Shown: piece by piece, positions 1-9,134 of the stretch
Layout: each line of letters opens with the position of its first letter
Numbering within the stretch: position 1 is the first letter of the stretch
Source: Branchiostoma floridae
Lineage: Eukaryota; Chordata; Leptocardii; Amphioxiformes; Branchiostomatidae
Direction of reading: 5' to 3'
Assembly: GCF_000003815.2 (NCBI RefSeq)
Contig: NC_049983.1
Coordinates: 20,620,552 to 20,684,551 of the forward strand
Length of the DNA: 64,000 nt
The notes under the pieces: generated by a model
Database searches by the model: none
Seen by the model: only the letters and a program-made list of their open reading frames with translations
What the model was told of the DNA's origin: nothing
Program-made: the position numbers and the translations under genes

Positions 1-380
1 GCTATACAATGTTGCATCATACATTTATGCAAATGGTGTTCTAATTTGAATAATATATGTTTACTGATGTTTACCTTTCAGTACCAAACAGATGCCACCA
101 GCAAGAAATTCCCGCCCTTTATCACTTTTGAATTCATAGCATTTCCTCATTAATTATGCAAATTAGGTCTTTATTTGGCATAATATATGTCTATAAATAT
201 CTTTCTTTTTCTCATTTACAAATGTCACATGTTGTAATGGTCTTATAATTGAACTGGGCGTGTTTACACGATTTCCTAATTAATTATGCAAAGTAGATTT
301 CAATTTGCATAATTAATATGTAATTATATGAAGCATCACTTCAGCTATCTACATACCAAAAATTATGACAATCCATCGAT
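1..380. repeat. A/T-rich direct repeat, about 128-bp period
   Basis: Three related stretches recur at about 22-60, 141-190 and 270-320. Each carries an ATTAATTATGCAAA-like core followed by a TTTGCATAAT-like segment and ATATATG. I see no coding potential. It looks like a degenerate tandem or dispersed element of unknown class. Confidence 0.5.
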
Positions 381-386
381 CCCTTC

Positions 387-720
387 TTGAGCTATTCCCT
401 TTCAAAGTCTGACACTAAACCTGCCCTGCAGTTCCAAAACAAGCCGCTAGGGTGCCCAAATCTATACCACTTACTTTCGGTCCCACCAGCTATCTACCAC
501 TTAAAAATCATGACTACAGCATGTCCAGAACTTGAGATATCAAACCCGGAAGTACCGCTGCAGTACCGTAAGAAATCCCTAGGGGGCCCAAAATCTAATC
601 GTTTTTAGGTGTCATCAAGATCTACCCACATACCAAATATCAATACAATCCATCCAGGCGTTCTCCAGTTATACCGGTGTTCTACACACATACATACATA
701 CATACATACATACATACAAA
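387..720. repeat. Diverged duplicated unit plus (CATA)n microsatellite
   Basis: Two related segments (about 429-470 and 560-605) share a GCAGTNCC...CTAGGGNGCCCAAA pattern about 130 bp apart. A simple CATA repeat runs through about 689-718. The open frames here are short and show no recognisable protein, so I treat the stretch as repeat DNA. Confidence 0.45.
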
Positions 721-830
721 CACACGCTACCCAAAATATAACCTTCTTGGCGAAGGTAACAAGCACATCAGTTGAATCTGATAATCCTGCAGTCGTCGAT
801 CATTACCTTGAGGTAGAAATTACACTATAG

Positions 831-1468
831 TTTGCCCCATCTCATGGACAAATACATTTAATATTAAACGAATAACACAAAGATATAAAATTACAACATT
901 CTAAAGAGAATCGACCACTCATGAATGTGCGTCCACCCAGTGCGGTACTCCGATGAAGAACAACAGAGTTCATGTGCATCTGCACCATTATGTACTCCAA
1001 GTAGAGGTTTCTGTCTGTTGTATATCCACGAATGTTTATACCGTAGAACTAATAGTGTAAATGACATGCTAGAACCTATATGTTGATTTATTCATACCTA
1101 TAGATATCCATATATGTGTGTTTAGTTGTACTGTAAGTAGTTGTTATAACGTTACATGAAGACCTTACGAAAGTCGCTGTACTTTTGTCGTGTCAATAAA
1201 GATTGTATTATCATGTATGGCGCTAGTCGTTTTTTTGGTACGTCGGCCTCAAATCGCAGTCACTGTCTGAAACGGGCCATTGAAGTGAGCTAGATTTGTA
1301 ATGGCCTGGACTGAACGTGTCAATGCCTGCACTTTAAACACCAGATGCTAGAAGGCACTTCAACGTAGGGCTTTCCCAAGGCCAGGAACTATTAGTGTGA
1401 AACAGCAAGCGATATCCCTACTCTCTAAGCGGATGTTGATTCTTCTTGTATAAAATGGGCATTTGTTG
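831..1468. other. Non-coding stretch with an AATAAA signal
   Basis: No coding exon recognised. AATAAA occurs at 1195-1200 on the + strand after a GTCGTGTC context. It could be the 3' end of an old retroelement or of a transcript, but nothing upstream supports a gene. Confidence 0.3.
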
Positions 1469-1477
1469 GAAAAAGGG

Positions 1478-1658
1478 TACTCTCCAAGCAGAGGTTAGGC
1501 TCCGGCTGTTTTTTTAACGTTTTTTAGTTGTTTTTATCGGCCTTTCTATATTGTATTTTATCTTGCTTATCAAGATAAAATACAAAATAGAAAGCCCGAT
1601 AAATTTAAAAAAAAAACGACTAAAAAACAGCCGGAGCCTAACCTCTGTTTGGAGAGTA
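1478..1658. mobile_element. Hairpin MITE with 9-bp target duplications (Mutator-like candidate)
   Basis: The 181-bp element is almost one inverted repeat. It begins TACTCTCCAAGCAGAGGTT, and the reverse complement of its end begins TACTCTCCAAACAGAGGTT. Pairing continues through a GGCTCCGGCTGTTTTTT block down to a 5-base CTTAT loop near 1566. It is flanked by a perfect 9-bp direct duplication, GAAAAAGGG, at 1469-1477 and 1659-1667. A 9-bp duplication with long terminal inverted repeats fits Mutator-like MITEs, although the superfamily is inferred. Related, more decayed copies lie at 7126-7240 and 23533-23669. It contains no transposase. Confidence 0.85.
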
Positions 1659-1988
1659 GAAAAAGGGCACTATCTTCCAAATCTATTAAGTTTGCTTGGA
1701 GAGAAGGTAATCATGTGTATTCAAACACGTTCTGCCAAACCTGATATCTGACACCTACCTGTCCTTTCCCATGAGGATCTGTTTGTTTACTCTACACATG
1801 TTGACTCCACACACGCAAAGGTCACAATGAGAGAATTTTCTGGATCAACTCGTCTCTACGGATCATGATAATTTTCGCTTGACTTTCTAGTGCGCATCCA
1901 CCATTTTGCAAAGCGTTTGCGCATAAGCTGTCGCACCTTTGCTCGAGACCGAAGGCCACTAATGCGCAGAATACCTGCTCAATTACAG

Positions 1989-2088
1989 NNNNNNNNNNNN
2001 NNNNNNNNNNNNNNNNNNNNNNNNNNNNNNNNNNNNNNNNNNNNNNNNNNNNNNNNNNNNNNNNNNNNNNNNNNNNNNNNNNNNNNNN
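1989..2088. other. Assembly gap (100 N)
   Basis: Exactly 100 N, a conventional placeholder for a gap of unknown size. The flanks share similar sequence (TTTTGCAAxG...GCGCATA.GCTGTCGCACC at about 1911-1938 and 2090-2122). The gap therefore probably sits in a duplicated element the assembler could not cross. Confidence 0.95.
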
Positions 2089-2499
2089 ATTTTGCAAGGG
2101 GGGGCGCATATGCTGTCGCACCTCAGGTCGTGGCCGAAGGCCACGAATGCGCAGCGTAGCTGCGCGGGGGGAGAGCACGAGAGGGGGGTTTCCCCCCCCT
2201 CTCGTTGGGGGGGTTTGGGGGGCCTCCCCCGAGAACTTTTTAAAATAAAGAGGCTCTCTGGTGCATTTTAGAGCCATTTCTGTGCAAAAATAACCAACAA
2301 ATCAACACTGACTTTTAGGGCTGAACAAATATAATAAACGAACGAACACTGATTTTTATAGTTAGCAATCTCACATTCAACAATCATATTTTTGGCATGG
2401 GGGAACGGCCATCGAAACATGTCTTGAGCCGGGGGAGGGCCATTGAAAAAAATTGCCTATTAAAAAGGGGCCTTAAAAATACAAGCAAAATGTGCCCCT

Positions 2500-2940
2500 A
2501 AAACGCAGGAAATGAAGTTTCAGGTGGTCAAGATTTCAATTTTTCTCTGGACGTGCCTGGCGACGGCTTGCGGCTCCGGCGCCCAAGACGCTCTGGCGCT
2601 CGTCGCCATCAAAAATCTTTTCCTTTGACAGAAATGTCATTACATTTAGCATAGTCTACCAGCAAATTTTATCCCTCAAAGTGCAGAAAATCCTGTTTCA
2701 GAGGGTTCAAATTTCAACATTTTTCTCCAGACCTACCTTGCGACGGCTCGTGCGCTCGAAGTTGTGAAAATACGTTGGGGGCGTCGTCGCCCTCAATAAT
2801 ATAAGCTAAAAACCCTACTAGAAAGGCTATTAAACTTAGCTTAGTCTGCCAGCAAATTTTTCCATCAAAAGTTAGGAAAGATTGCTTCAGATAGTCAAGA
2901 TTTCAAAATTTTCCCGGGAGAGCATGCCCCCGGACCCCCT
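2500..2940. repeat. Three diverged tandem units, 180-190 bp
   Basis: Units begin near 2501, 2681 and 2871. Each has an AGGAAATNAAGTTTCAG-like start, TCAAGATTTCAA, a CC(T/C)GCGACGGCT block in the first two, and TTAGCxTAGTCTxCCAGCAAATTTT near the end. The third copy runs into other sequence near 2940. No protein is apparent. Confidence 0.6.
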
Positions 2941-4127
2941 AGGATTACGTCAATATAGTTCGCCCTCCCCATAAGAAATTTGCTGCAGCCGCCTCTGTCG
3001 TGTAATTCCATGTTCGCACGAAGATTACGAAGACTAAAATTGGTATCAATATCAATCCTGTGTGCATCGGTTCTTTGTAAACGGAATGTTTCACGGACGG
3101 CAACGGGGTGAAACATTACGATGTTTACTTTCGTGACGGCGGGCTCTCTGCTGCGTGCATATGACGTAATCATGCATATGATGGCGCGAAAATTTTTCGC
3201 CAATTTCGGCAAGTTTGTTGGTTGGCCGAAATAACTCCCGTTTTGGAATGATTACAGCAGTATTGAATCGGTTTTCGTCACGATATCACTAAAACGTACC
3301 CAAGTCTCTTCCAAGTAGAACATTAATTTAGTTTCTTTTGCGTAAATATCGTACATGTGTAGTGGAAAAGATCGCCGTTTTTTTTTTACCTGACCCATTT
3401 TGCATCAGCCCTCCCCTCGGTAAACATCGTCAAGTCCCTTAGCGGAGACATATCGTAAGTTTGACACATTTTTACTCCTAACATTTACCGTCACAGTATG
3501 AATCAATGAATGTTTAACATGTATTGTATCTTGCGTCGCTCAGTCCACATGGGCTAATAGGGCACCAAAATAGCAAATATAATAACAATATTAGAGTCAG
3601 ATGAAACATAAGCGAGTTCCGAAGGAGGGCGGGGGTATTGCCAACGTCCAGGTTACGGAACATTCTGGCTATGCCCGCAAAGACCGACGCAATGAGGAAG
3701 TAAAAGCGGGAGGAGTGCGCCTTGGCATTGTTGGTTAGCGGCTTTGTATTGTCGCCGCTTCGCTGAAACTTTCGCTGATTTTCTGGATTTGTTTGTGGAA
3801 TTCCTTTTTTTTTTTTTGTGGTCCAGCCGATTTTTTTTTTGGGTCCAGCCAAAGGGGGGGCGCGCGCCGGGTGCGCCCCCCCCTAAATCAAAAACCACAA
3901 TTAGTTCAGAGCTGTTTTTTGCAACATGATCTATAGAAATATGAATCATTACACATACACAATTTCATCTAGATCAGACAACTAGAAGTGGGTCAGGAGG
4001 ATTACTTATTGAACGCCCCTCGTATGATGTCAATAGGACACGAGTCATAGGCTCATGAAATAATTCACGTTTTTAACAATTATGTTTGTTACCATGAAGA
4101 AGTCTTGAATTTCTGTGCTCATTTCAG
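2941..4127. other. Non-coding; homopolymer-rich
   Basis: No exon recognised. The stretch has poly-T and poly-G/C runs at 3787-3880, including a short duplicated GTCCAGCC...TTTT unit. It also carries an AAATTTGCTGC.GCCGCCTCTGT motif near 2976-2998 that recurs near 5806-5826, a sign of a dispersed repeat family. Upstream exons of the dehydrogenase at 4128-4766 would be expected here, but none could be identified. Confidence 0.4.
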
Positions 4128-4766
4128 AAATGGGTGAATTCTCCGTTAGGGCGCCCTGGTGAGCCGTCCGGTGAGTCACAGCTCCTCCTCACACATCTAT
4201 CACACTAGATCCTCGGCGACTTATCGATTATTGCAGTTCACACATCCATTTTTTTCTTAACAAAAACGCATGCAAACGACATGTAACCTGTCTGTAAGAC
4301 AATTGAAGGTTTTTCTACTTCAAATCCCATTTGACTATTGACTATGAATCATTGACTATGAATCACAAACATTGTTGAAGACTAATACTATCGACGAAAT
4401 GTGCAAAAAAGTTAACCCTGACACATGAATATGATCTCATCTTTGCACAGAGGTGGCTAATCTTTTCACCTTCCTGGCTTCTGACGAAAGCAGCTTTGTG
4501 AACGGAGCAGCCATTGAGATTTCTGGTCAGTATGTCATGTGCATGTAACTGGTGTAACTACTCAAGGTTTATTTTTAATCTATGAAATGATAATAATTAC
4601 AGCTTGTGACACTTCATAATAGGATGGGCCATAAACTGTCAATTATTATGATGATGTGTTTTACTGTGAATATCAATGATGTTGACACAGCTTTTTGAAA
4701 TTTCAGCCTTGTGACTTTCAGGAATCGGTAACATGTAACATCTACCTTTCAGGAGGAAAGCACTAG
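4128..4766 (+). CDS. Short-chain dehydrogenase/reductase, C-terminal exons only
   Basis: Three small exons join in frame: 4128-4158, 4451-4525 and 4753-4766. They read KWVNSPLGRP, then EVANLFTFLASDESSFVNG, then AAIEISGGKH and stop TAG. PLGR...EVA..FLASDE..F.NG........GG is the standard C-terminal end of classical SDR oxidoreductases, which use NAD(P)H to reduce or oxidise alcohols and ketones. The phases agree (exon ends in G, next starts AG; then G joins GA). The last donor is G|GTCAGT. An alternative reading through the next bases ends differently and fits the family less well. The Rossmann TGxxxGxG motif and the catalytic YxxxK lie in upstream exons that I cannot find in 1-4127. They may be beyond the window, in the N gap, or lost, so this may be a fragment or pseudogene. 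The substrate cannot be told. Confidence 0.65.
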
Positions 4767-5004
4767 ATGCTATGATACTTGATCTGCCAGACCTGACTTC
4801 CTAGCAGCTGCGCACCAGCCAGCCTGGATCCGGAGTATTGACATGGTCCAGAGCTGTCTAGCAATTGATTTCAGAATGCCCTAGTAGTGGAATGCTGTTC
4901 ATACTCGATAGTCAGGGATATCTTCACCGCTGGGAAAATACTTAAAAACGGTTCTATGTATCAAAAAGGAATTGTGGCGGATTCAAATTGCTCATATCAC
5001 ACTT

Positions 5005-5290
5005 TACTATGATTTTTGTGATCTGTTCTAAGCAAATATCTAACCAGTCGAAATAGAGCTTTGCGCATGTACTTTGGATACCACTTGCTAGGTGGAACTT
5101 GAACACTATGGTGTATCTACAGATGAGGCTAGATAATTTCTGGTGACAAATGCACATGTGGTTCCCAACAACATCTATGTTTGATACCATGCCAACAAGC
5201 AGTAAAGGGCGATAATGCATATGTTTTTATCATGATAGCTTCATAAATGCTTGGTACTTGTCCAGCATCAGGGAGTCAGAGAGTCTTGTG
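5005..5290. repeat. Dispersed repeat, copy 1 (left of the TCTP gene)
   Basis: Shares long ordered blocks with 8170-8440 in the same orientation. These include GCAAATATCTAA, GTACTTTGGA, CTTGCTAGG, CTAGATAATTTCTGGTGACA, AACAAGCAGTAAAG, TTCATAAATGCTTGGT and CAGGGAGTCAGAG. It has no open reading frame of note and no LTR-type ends. Class unknown. Confidence 0.7.
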
Positions 5291-6308
5291 TAATTACCTT
5301 CGCCAGAATGGCTAAGGTTATGTTCTGGTTATGTTTGGATATAAAATGGCTGGGCCCAACTGGTATCTTAGCATGACCACATTTTGACGTCATAGAATAA
5401 CGCTATGGGCATTACACAAGTCGTGACAAACATTAACATTCTATTATCTGCACTTGCTGTTACATGTTTGCAGCATACCTTGAAGGTTTCTGGGAATACC
5501 CTTTTTTCATGGTTCCAGCCAATCCGATCAAAATGATAACGCCATGAATACGTCATATTATGGCGTCAAATCTCCCGAAATATTTGGATATTATGTCCAC
5601 ATTAGGGGTGGGTACAAGTACAGAAAATTCAGGTCCAGGTCAGGTCTAGAGGATCGAGTCCCGGTCCGGACTTGAACCTGAACCTGATTCAGTATGAAAA
5701 CTGCTTGTGAATGGACGATACTCACGACAGAAAAATCTGCTTGGTGGAGTATTCGACTCCTACAAGGCGAACTGCCTCTGTAAGATTGACAGTAATACAT
5801 GGTGAAATTTGCTGCCGCCGCCTCTGTGACAGAAATGTTAATTACTCTACTTTTTTATTTCTTATTTTTATCATTTACGGTATTTCTTTAAATCTAGTGG
5901 TCATATAATACGTCGTTATATAGTTACAAGAGTTAGAGTAGACGGGTCGCAAAAAGACCCCCACCTCCGGTCCAGGGATGACAAAAAGAGCCCGGTCTCT
6001 TGTTCACTTGGCTGAAAAACTTATTATTTTTCCTTTCATGGACTGCGGATAATTCTGCACTTGGCCTTGATGATTTAGCACCTGACCCATCACGATTCGG
6101 CACAATAGTTATTTTTCACATTATGTGTATGCATGCTGTACAACTTGATTTGTAAAAAAAAATCTATGCAAATACACAAATGATAAACTTCGTTTAGTCG
6201 GTTAGATTTAGGTGAGTATTTTTCATTCAATTATGCCTAATGACCAAGTGTGCTTACAAAGAAAAGCAAACATCTAGATGCATACCGTTTGCTCATTGAA
6301 TTGGCGGG
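5291..6308. other. Non-coding spacer upstream of the TCTP gene
   Basis: No exon recognised. Contains a GAAATTTGCTGCCGCCGCC motif near 5802, related to that at about 2976, and purine/pyrimidine-biased stretches around 5620-5690. Open frames are short and unlike known proteins. Confidence 0.35.
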
Positions 6309-6317
6309 CATAAAAGG
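6309..6317 (+). promoter_or_regulatory. TATA-like box upstream of the TCTP gene
   Basis: CATAAAAGG lies about 190 bp before the start codon at 6503, with a CCAAT at about 6339. Position and orientation are compatible with a core promoter, which a retrocopied gene needs to be expressed. The transcription start itself is not visible, so this is tentative. Confidence 0.3.
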
Positions 6318-6502
6318 TGCCCATTTTTAAAGATCGAATCCAATGGTCATGAGACCGAAGCCGAAATGCCACGTTGCACCGCCATCTTGATAACCTTTAA
6401 ACCCGGAACCCTTCATTGTTGAACTCGTACTTGACTTGTCCTGATCAGAGAGTTTTCCTTTTGCTATTCCCATCGCTTGTTCGCTCCGCCCGAGACCAAA
6501 AG

Positions 6503-7075
6503 ATGGGTTCACGATGTGCCCTGCTGTCGGTGCTATTTCTCGGTGTCATGACGACACATTTTTCAGCCGGACTGATCAAATACAAGGATGTCATCAGCGG
6601 CGACGAAATGTTCAGCGACATGTACAAGATCGAAGTTAAAAAATTCTACGACTACGATCTTTTCTACGAAGTTGAAGGCAGGATGGTGACGCCTGAGTTC
6701 GACAACCCGGAGTACGACATGAGCTTGCCCGGTGAAGACCCCGTTTATCGGGTGGTTTATCGTGCCGTTGACATCGTTCTTGATCACCATCTCCAACAAA
6801 CCAACTTCACCAAGGACCAGTACTTTACATACATCAAAGAATACGGCAGCAAAATCGCGATGCGTCTACACACTGACAGGGTTAGGATTAAATTCCGCGG
6901 TGCGCTTGAGCACGGAATGAAAACGCTTATTCTGGGGCACTTCAAAGACTGGGAGTTCTTCACAGGAGAATCGAAGAACAGCGAAGGCATGGTGGCTCTG
7001 TTGAACTACAGGAGCGATGATGTCACTCCCTACATGCTCTTCATCAAAGACGGCTTGGAGGAGGAGAAGGCTTAA
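6503..7075 (+). CDS. Intronless TCTP-family protein with N-terminal signal peptide
   Basis: A 190-residue protein. Residues 24-190 align end to end with translationally controlled tumour protein (TCTP, normally about 172 aa). The start LIKYKDVISGDEMFSD matches the TCTP N-terminus, VDIVLDHHLQQTNFTK matches the helical hairpin region, and FKDWEFFTGESKNSEGMVAL fits the second TCTP signature. The end is DGLEEEKA, so the usual C-terminal Cys is replaced by Ala. Ahead of this is MGSRCALLSVLFLGVMTTHF plus SAG, a basic then hydrophobic leader with a plausible cut after SAG, exactly where TCTP residue 1 would be. Ordinary TCTP is cytosolic and leaves cells without a leader. The change TSFTK to TNFTK makes an N-glycosylation site at N101. 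The gene has no intron, which suggests retrocopy origin. I chose 6503 because the leader starts there; an upstream in-frame ATG-less extension to 6416 is less likely. Confidence 0.88.
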   Translation: MGSRCALLSVLFLGVMTTHFSAGLIKYKDVISGDEMFSDMYKIEVKKFYDYDLFYEVEGRMVTPEFDNPEYDMSLPGEDPVYRVVYRAVDIVLDHHLQQTNFTKDQYFTYIKEYGSKIAMRLHTDRVRIKFRGALEHGMKTLILGHFKDWEFFTGESKNSEGMVALLNYRSDDVTPYMLFIKDGLEEEKA

Positions 7076-7125
7076 TCATGTAAAAATGGACATCTAGCTC
7101 GCAGCTTACCTCAAACTCTCTGCCT

Positions 7126-7240
7126 TACTCTCCAAGCAGAGGTTCGGCGGGCAGTGATAAAGAAAACGGTACAAAAAGGAAAGTTCGACAAAAACGCCTA
7201 AACACGTCAAAAACGTAACAGCCGTAGCCGAGCCTGAGTA
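7126..7240. mobile_element. Decayed MITE copy in the TCTP 3' flank
   Basis: Begins TACTCTCCAAGCAGAGGTT and ends AACAGCCGTAGCCGAGCCTGAGTA, a worn version of the inverted-repeat ends of the element at 1478-1658. The internal hairpin is mostly gone. It starts 50 bp after the TCTP stop codon, so it is probably transcribed as part of the 3' UTR. No target duplication could be recognised. Confidence 0.65.
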
Positions 7241-8169
7241 TCCACGCCTGGACACTCCTCGGAATGGCTGGATATTTGTCTCAAACTATGTCACGGTTTA
7301 GCTTGGCTCTCCAGGCCATTTCTACGTATCGACCGACATGCTAGTGCCACCCGTTTGCCGCGCCGTACCCACCTCTATTCTCTCGACAAATATGCCGCCC
7401 GACAAGCCCACTACTATCCACGCCGTCGTCCAGTGCTGCAACCACCTGTAGCCTTCCTTGGCCATGTCACCCTGCCTGCGGCCGTCCTGCCACGCTGAAG
7501 CCGTGCCGACCTGCTCCAGACCTCGCGAACCCAGTCAGCCCTCGTGTCGTCGACCACCGACCGACCCCAGCCTAAGCTCTACACTTCTCTTCTTGCCGAT
7601 GAACTGTCACGACCGTAGCCCTCGTAGCTGCTTCACACTGGACCTGTCGTAGGAACTAGACTTCTGACGTGACATGTGTGACCTTTCCTACGAACTCTAA
7701 CTTGCTTCAGGAATAACTCTGAACATTTTAGTTCCCAACAAGGTACTGTTGAACAAATTGCATGTTACTGTATGTTTCCTTTTATCGTACCCTTACGGGT
7801 AACGACTACTAAAATAATGTGATAAATAGGCCGTATAGTAGTCTAAAGTGGTTACATAAAGCTGTGTTCTGAGGGATGAACAGTATATAATCCCATGGTG
7901 GTAATAGGTAGATTTCTTACTTGTGTCATTTGGAAGTTATGCACAGGTGAACATAAATTACACAAATGAGGACCTCATTTGCATCAGAATACATGTTTTA
8001 TTTTGCTTAACATAGATTGTGTACATCTGTTGTTTGGGTGGAGGAGTTGATCAACTAATATAATCTATGGAAATGAGGACCAAATTTGCAGAATCAATGA
8101 CAAACACGATTAATACATCAGTTTAAAGGGTTCAAATTATTTGGCAAAGGTATGGAGTAAAGGAGCTCC
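7241..8169. other. Non-coding spacer, C-rich then A/T-rich
   Basis: 7320-7640 is cytosine-rich and has a 64-codon open frame without recognisable similarity. 7900-8100 contains repeated (T)GAGGACCxxATTTGCA motifs that resemble the dispersed A/T-rich repeat at the start of the window. No gene supported. Confidence 0.35.
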
Positions 8170-8440
8170 AGTTCTTTCTGATGTGTTCTTTGCAAATATC
8201 TAATCAGACCTAAAGTACTTTGGACATAACTTGCTAGGGAGCACTTGAGCATTATGTTGTGACTAGATAATTTCTGGTGACAGACACAAATGTGGTGCCA
8301 AACAAGCAGTAAAGAGCAATTATGTATCTATTCCAGAGTGTAAATTTGTAATGTACAGTACATCAACTGTACATCTTCATCTTATAATGATAGGTTCATA
8401 AATGCTTGGTCCTTATGCAACACCAGGGAGTCAGAGTCTC
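8170..8440. repeat. Dispersed repeat, copy 2 (right of the TCTP gene)
   Basis: Direct-orientation partner of 5005-5290, shorter and with small deletions. The two copies lie about 3.2 kb apart and bracket the intronless TCTP gene. Confidence 0.7.
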
Positions 8441-8455
8441 GTATTGGTACAAATA

Positions 8456-8662
8456 CTGTAATTCACTTTGTCTTCTCGGTACCAAACTTTCACGGTCTGA
8501 GAAAATTTAACTTGTTCTCGGAACTAAATGTTCACTGTTGTGGTAAGTGTGCATTAAAAAAGGCTGTGATTTATTTGTTATCAGTAATGATAAGTTCACG
8601 TTTCAGTCGTCACAGTGAAAACCGTGAACATAACAGTACATTGAAAAAATCAGGAATTACAG
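8456..8662. mobile_element. TA-flanked MITE
   Basis: About 207 bp, with inverted ends CTGTAATTCAC and the complement of AGGAATTACAG, and TA dinucleotides directly outside both ends (8454-8455 and 8663-8664). TA duplication and short inverted repeats fit a Tc1/mariner-like or similar non-autonomous element. It encodes nothing. The ends resemble those of the 20509-20687 family (CTGTAAATGCA) but are not identical. Confidence 0.6.
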
Positions 8663-9134
8663 TATATTGTATATATTTTCAAGAATCAAAAAAGCACTTA
8701 GCTATTGATTCAATACATCTTTTCCCTCATGACCTTAATAAAAAGCGACCTACATATGTACACGCTGACTCCTCATGAATAAACAAGGTTCAAGCAATGT
8801 TCTTGCATCATATCATGATTCTTTGTAATTTCTTGCAAATAAGTATGAAACTAGTTGGGCTTAATGTATTTAATCAGTTTTCATAATCCACTATTTTGGA
8901 TGTCTGCACACAATGCAGTCTTCTAACAAATTTAACTTTCTTCAATACAGTGTCTACATTTCCTTCCAATAATAACATCCATTGCGTTTTGTCATCTTGA
9001 AGATCTAGTTCCCACTTGTAGACCTAATTTCCATATGCAATGATTCACAAAGTCCTTCCTTTGCTTTCTAGTACCGGTATGTGGTCATTTCCTGTATTTG
9101 CCTAAAAGTAAAATAATCAAAATATTCAATCAAT
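8663..9134 (-). other. Presumed 3' UTR of the Apollo gene
   Basis: A/T-rich, no reading frame of interest, lies directly downstream of the Apollo stop codon on the minus strand. I could not fix the polyadenylation site. Confidence 0.35.

Noticed and set aside
5005-8440. Idea that the direct repeats around TCTP are LTRs of a retrovirus-like element
   Set aside because: No TG...CA ends, no primer-binding site or polypurine tract, no gag/pol, and only moderate similarity between copies.
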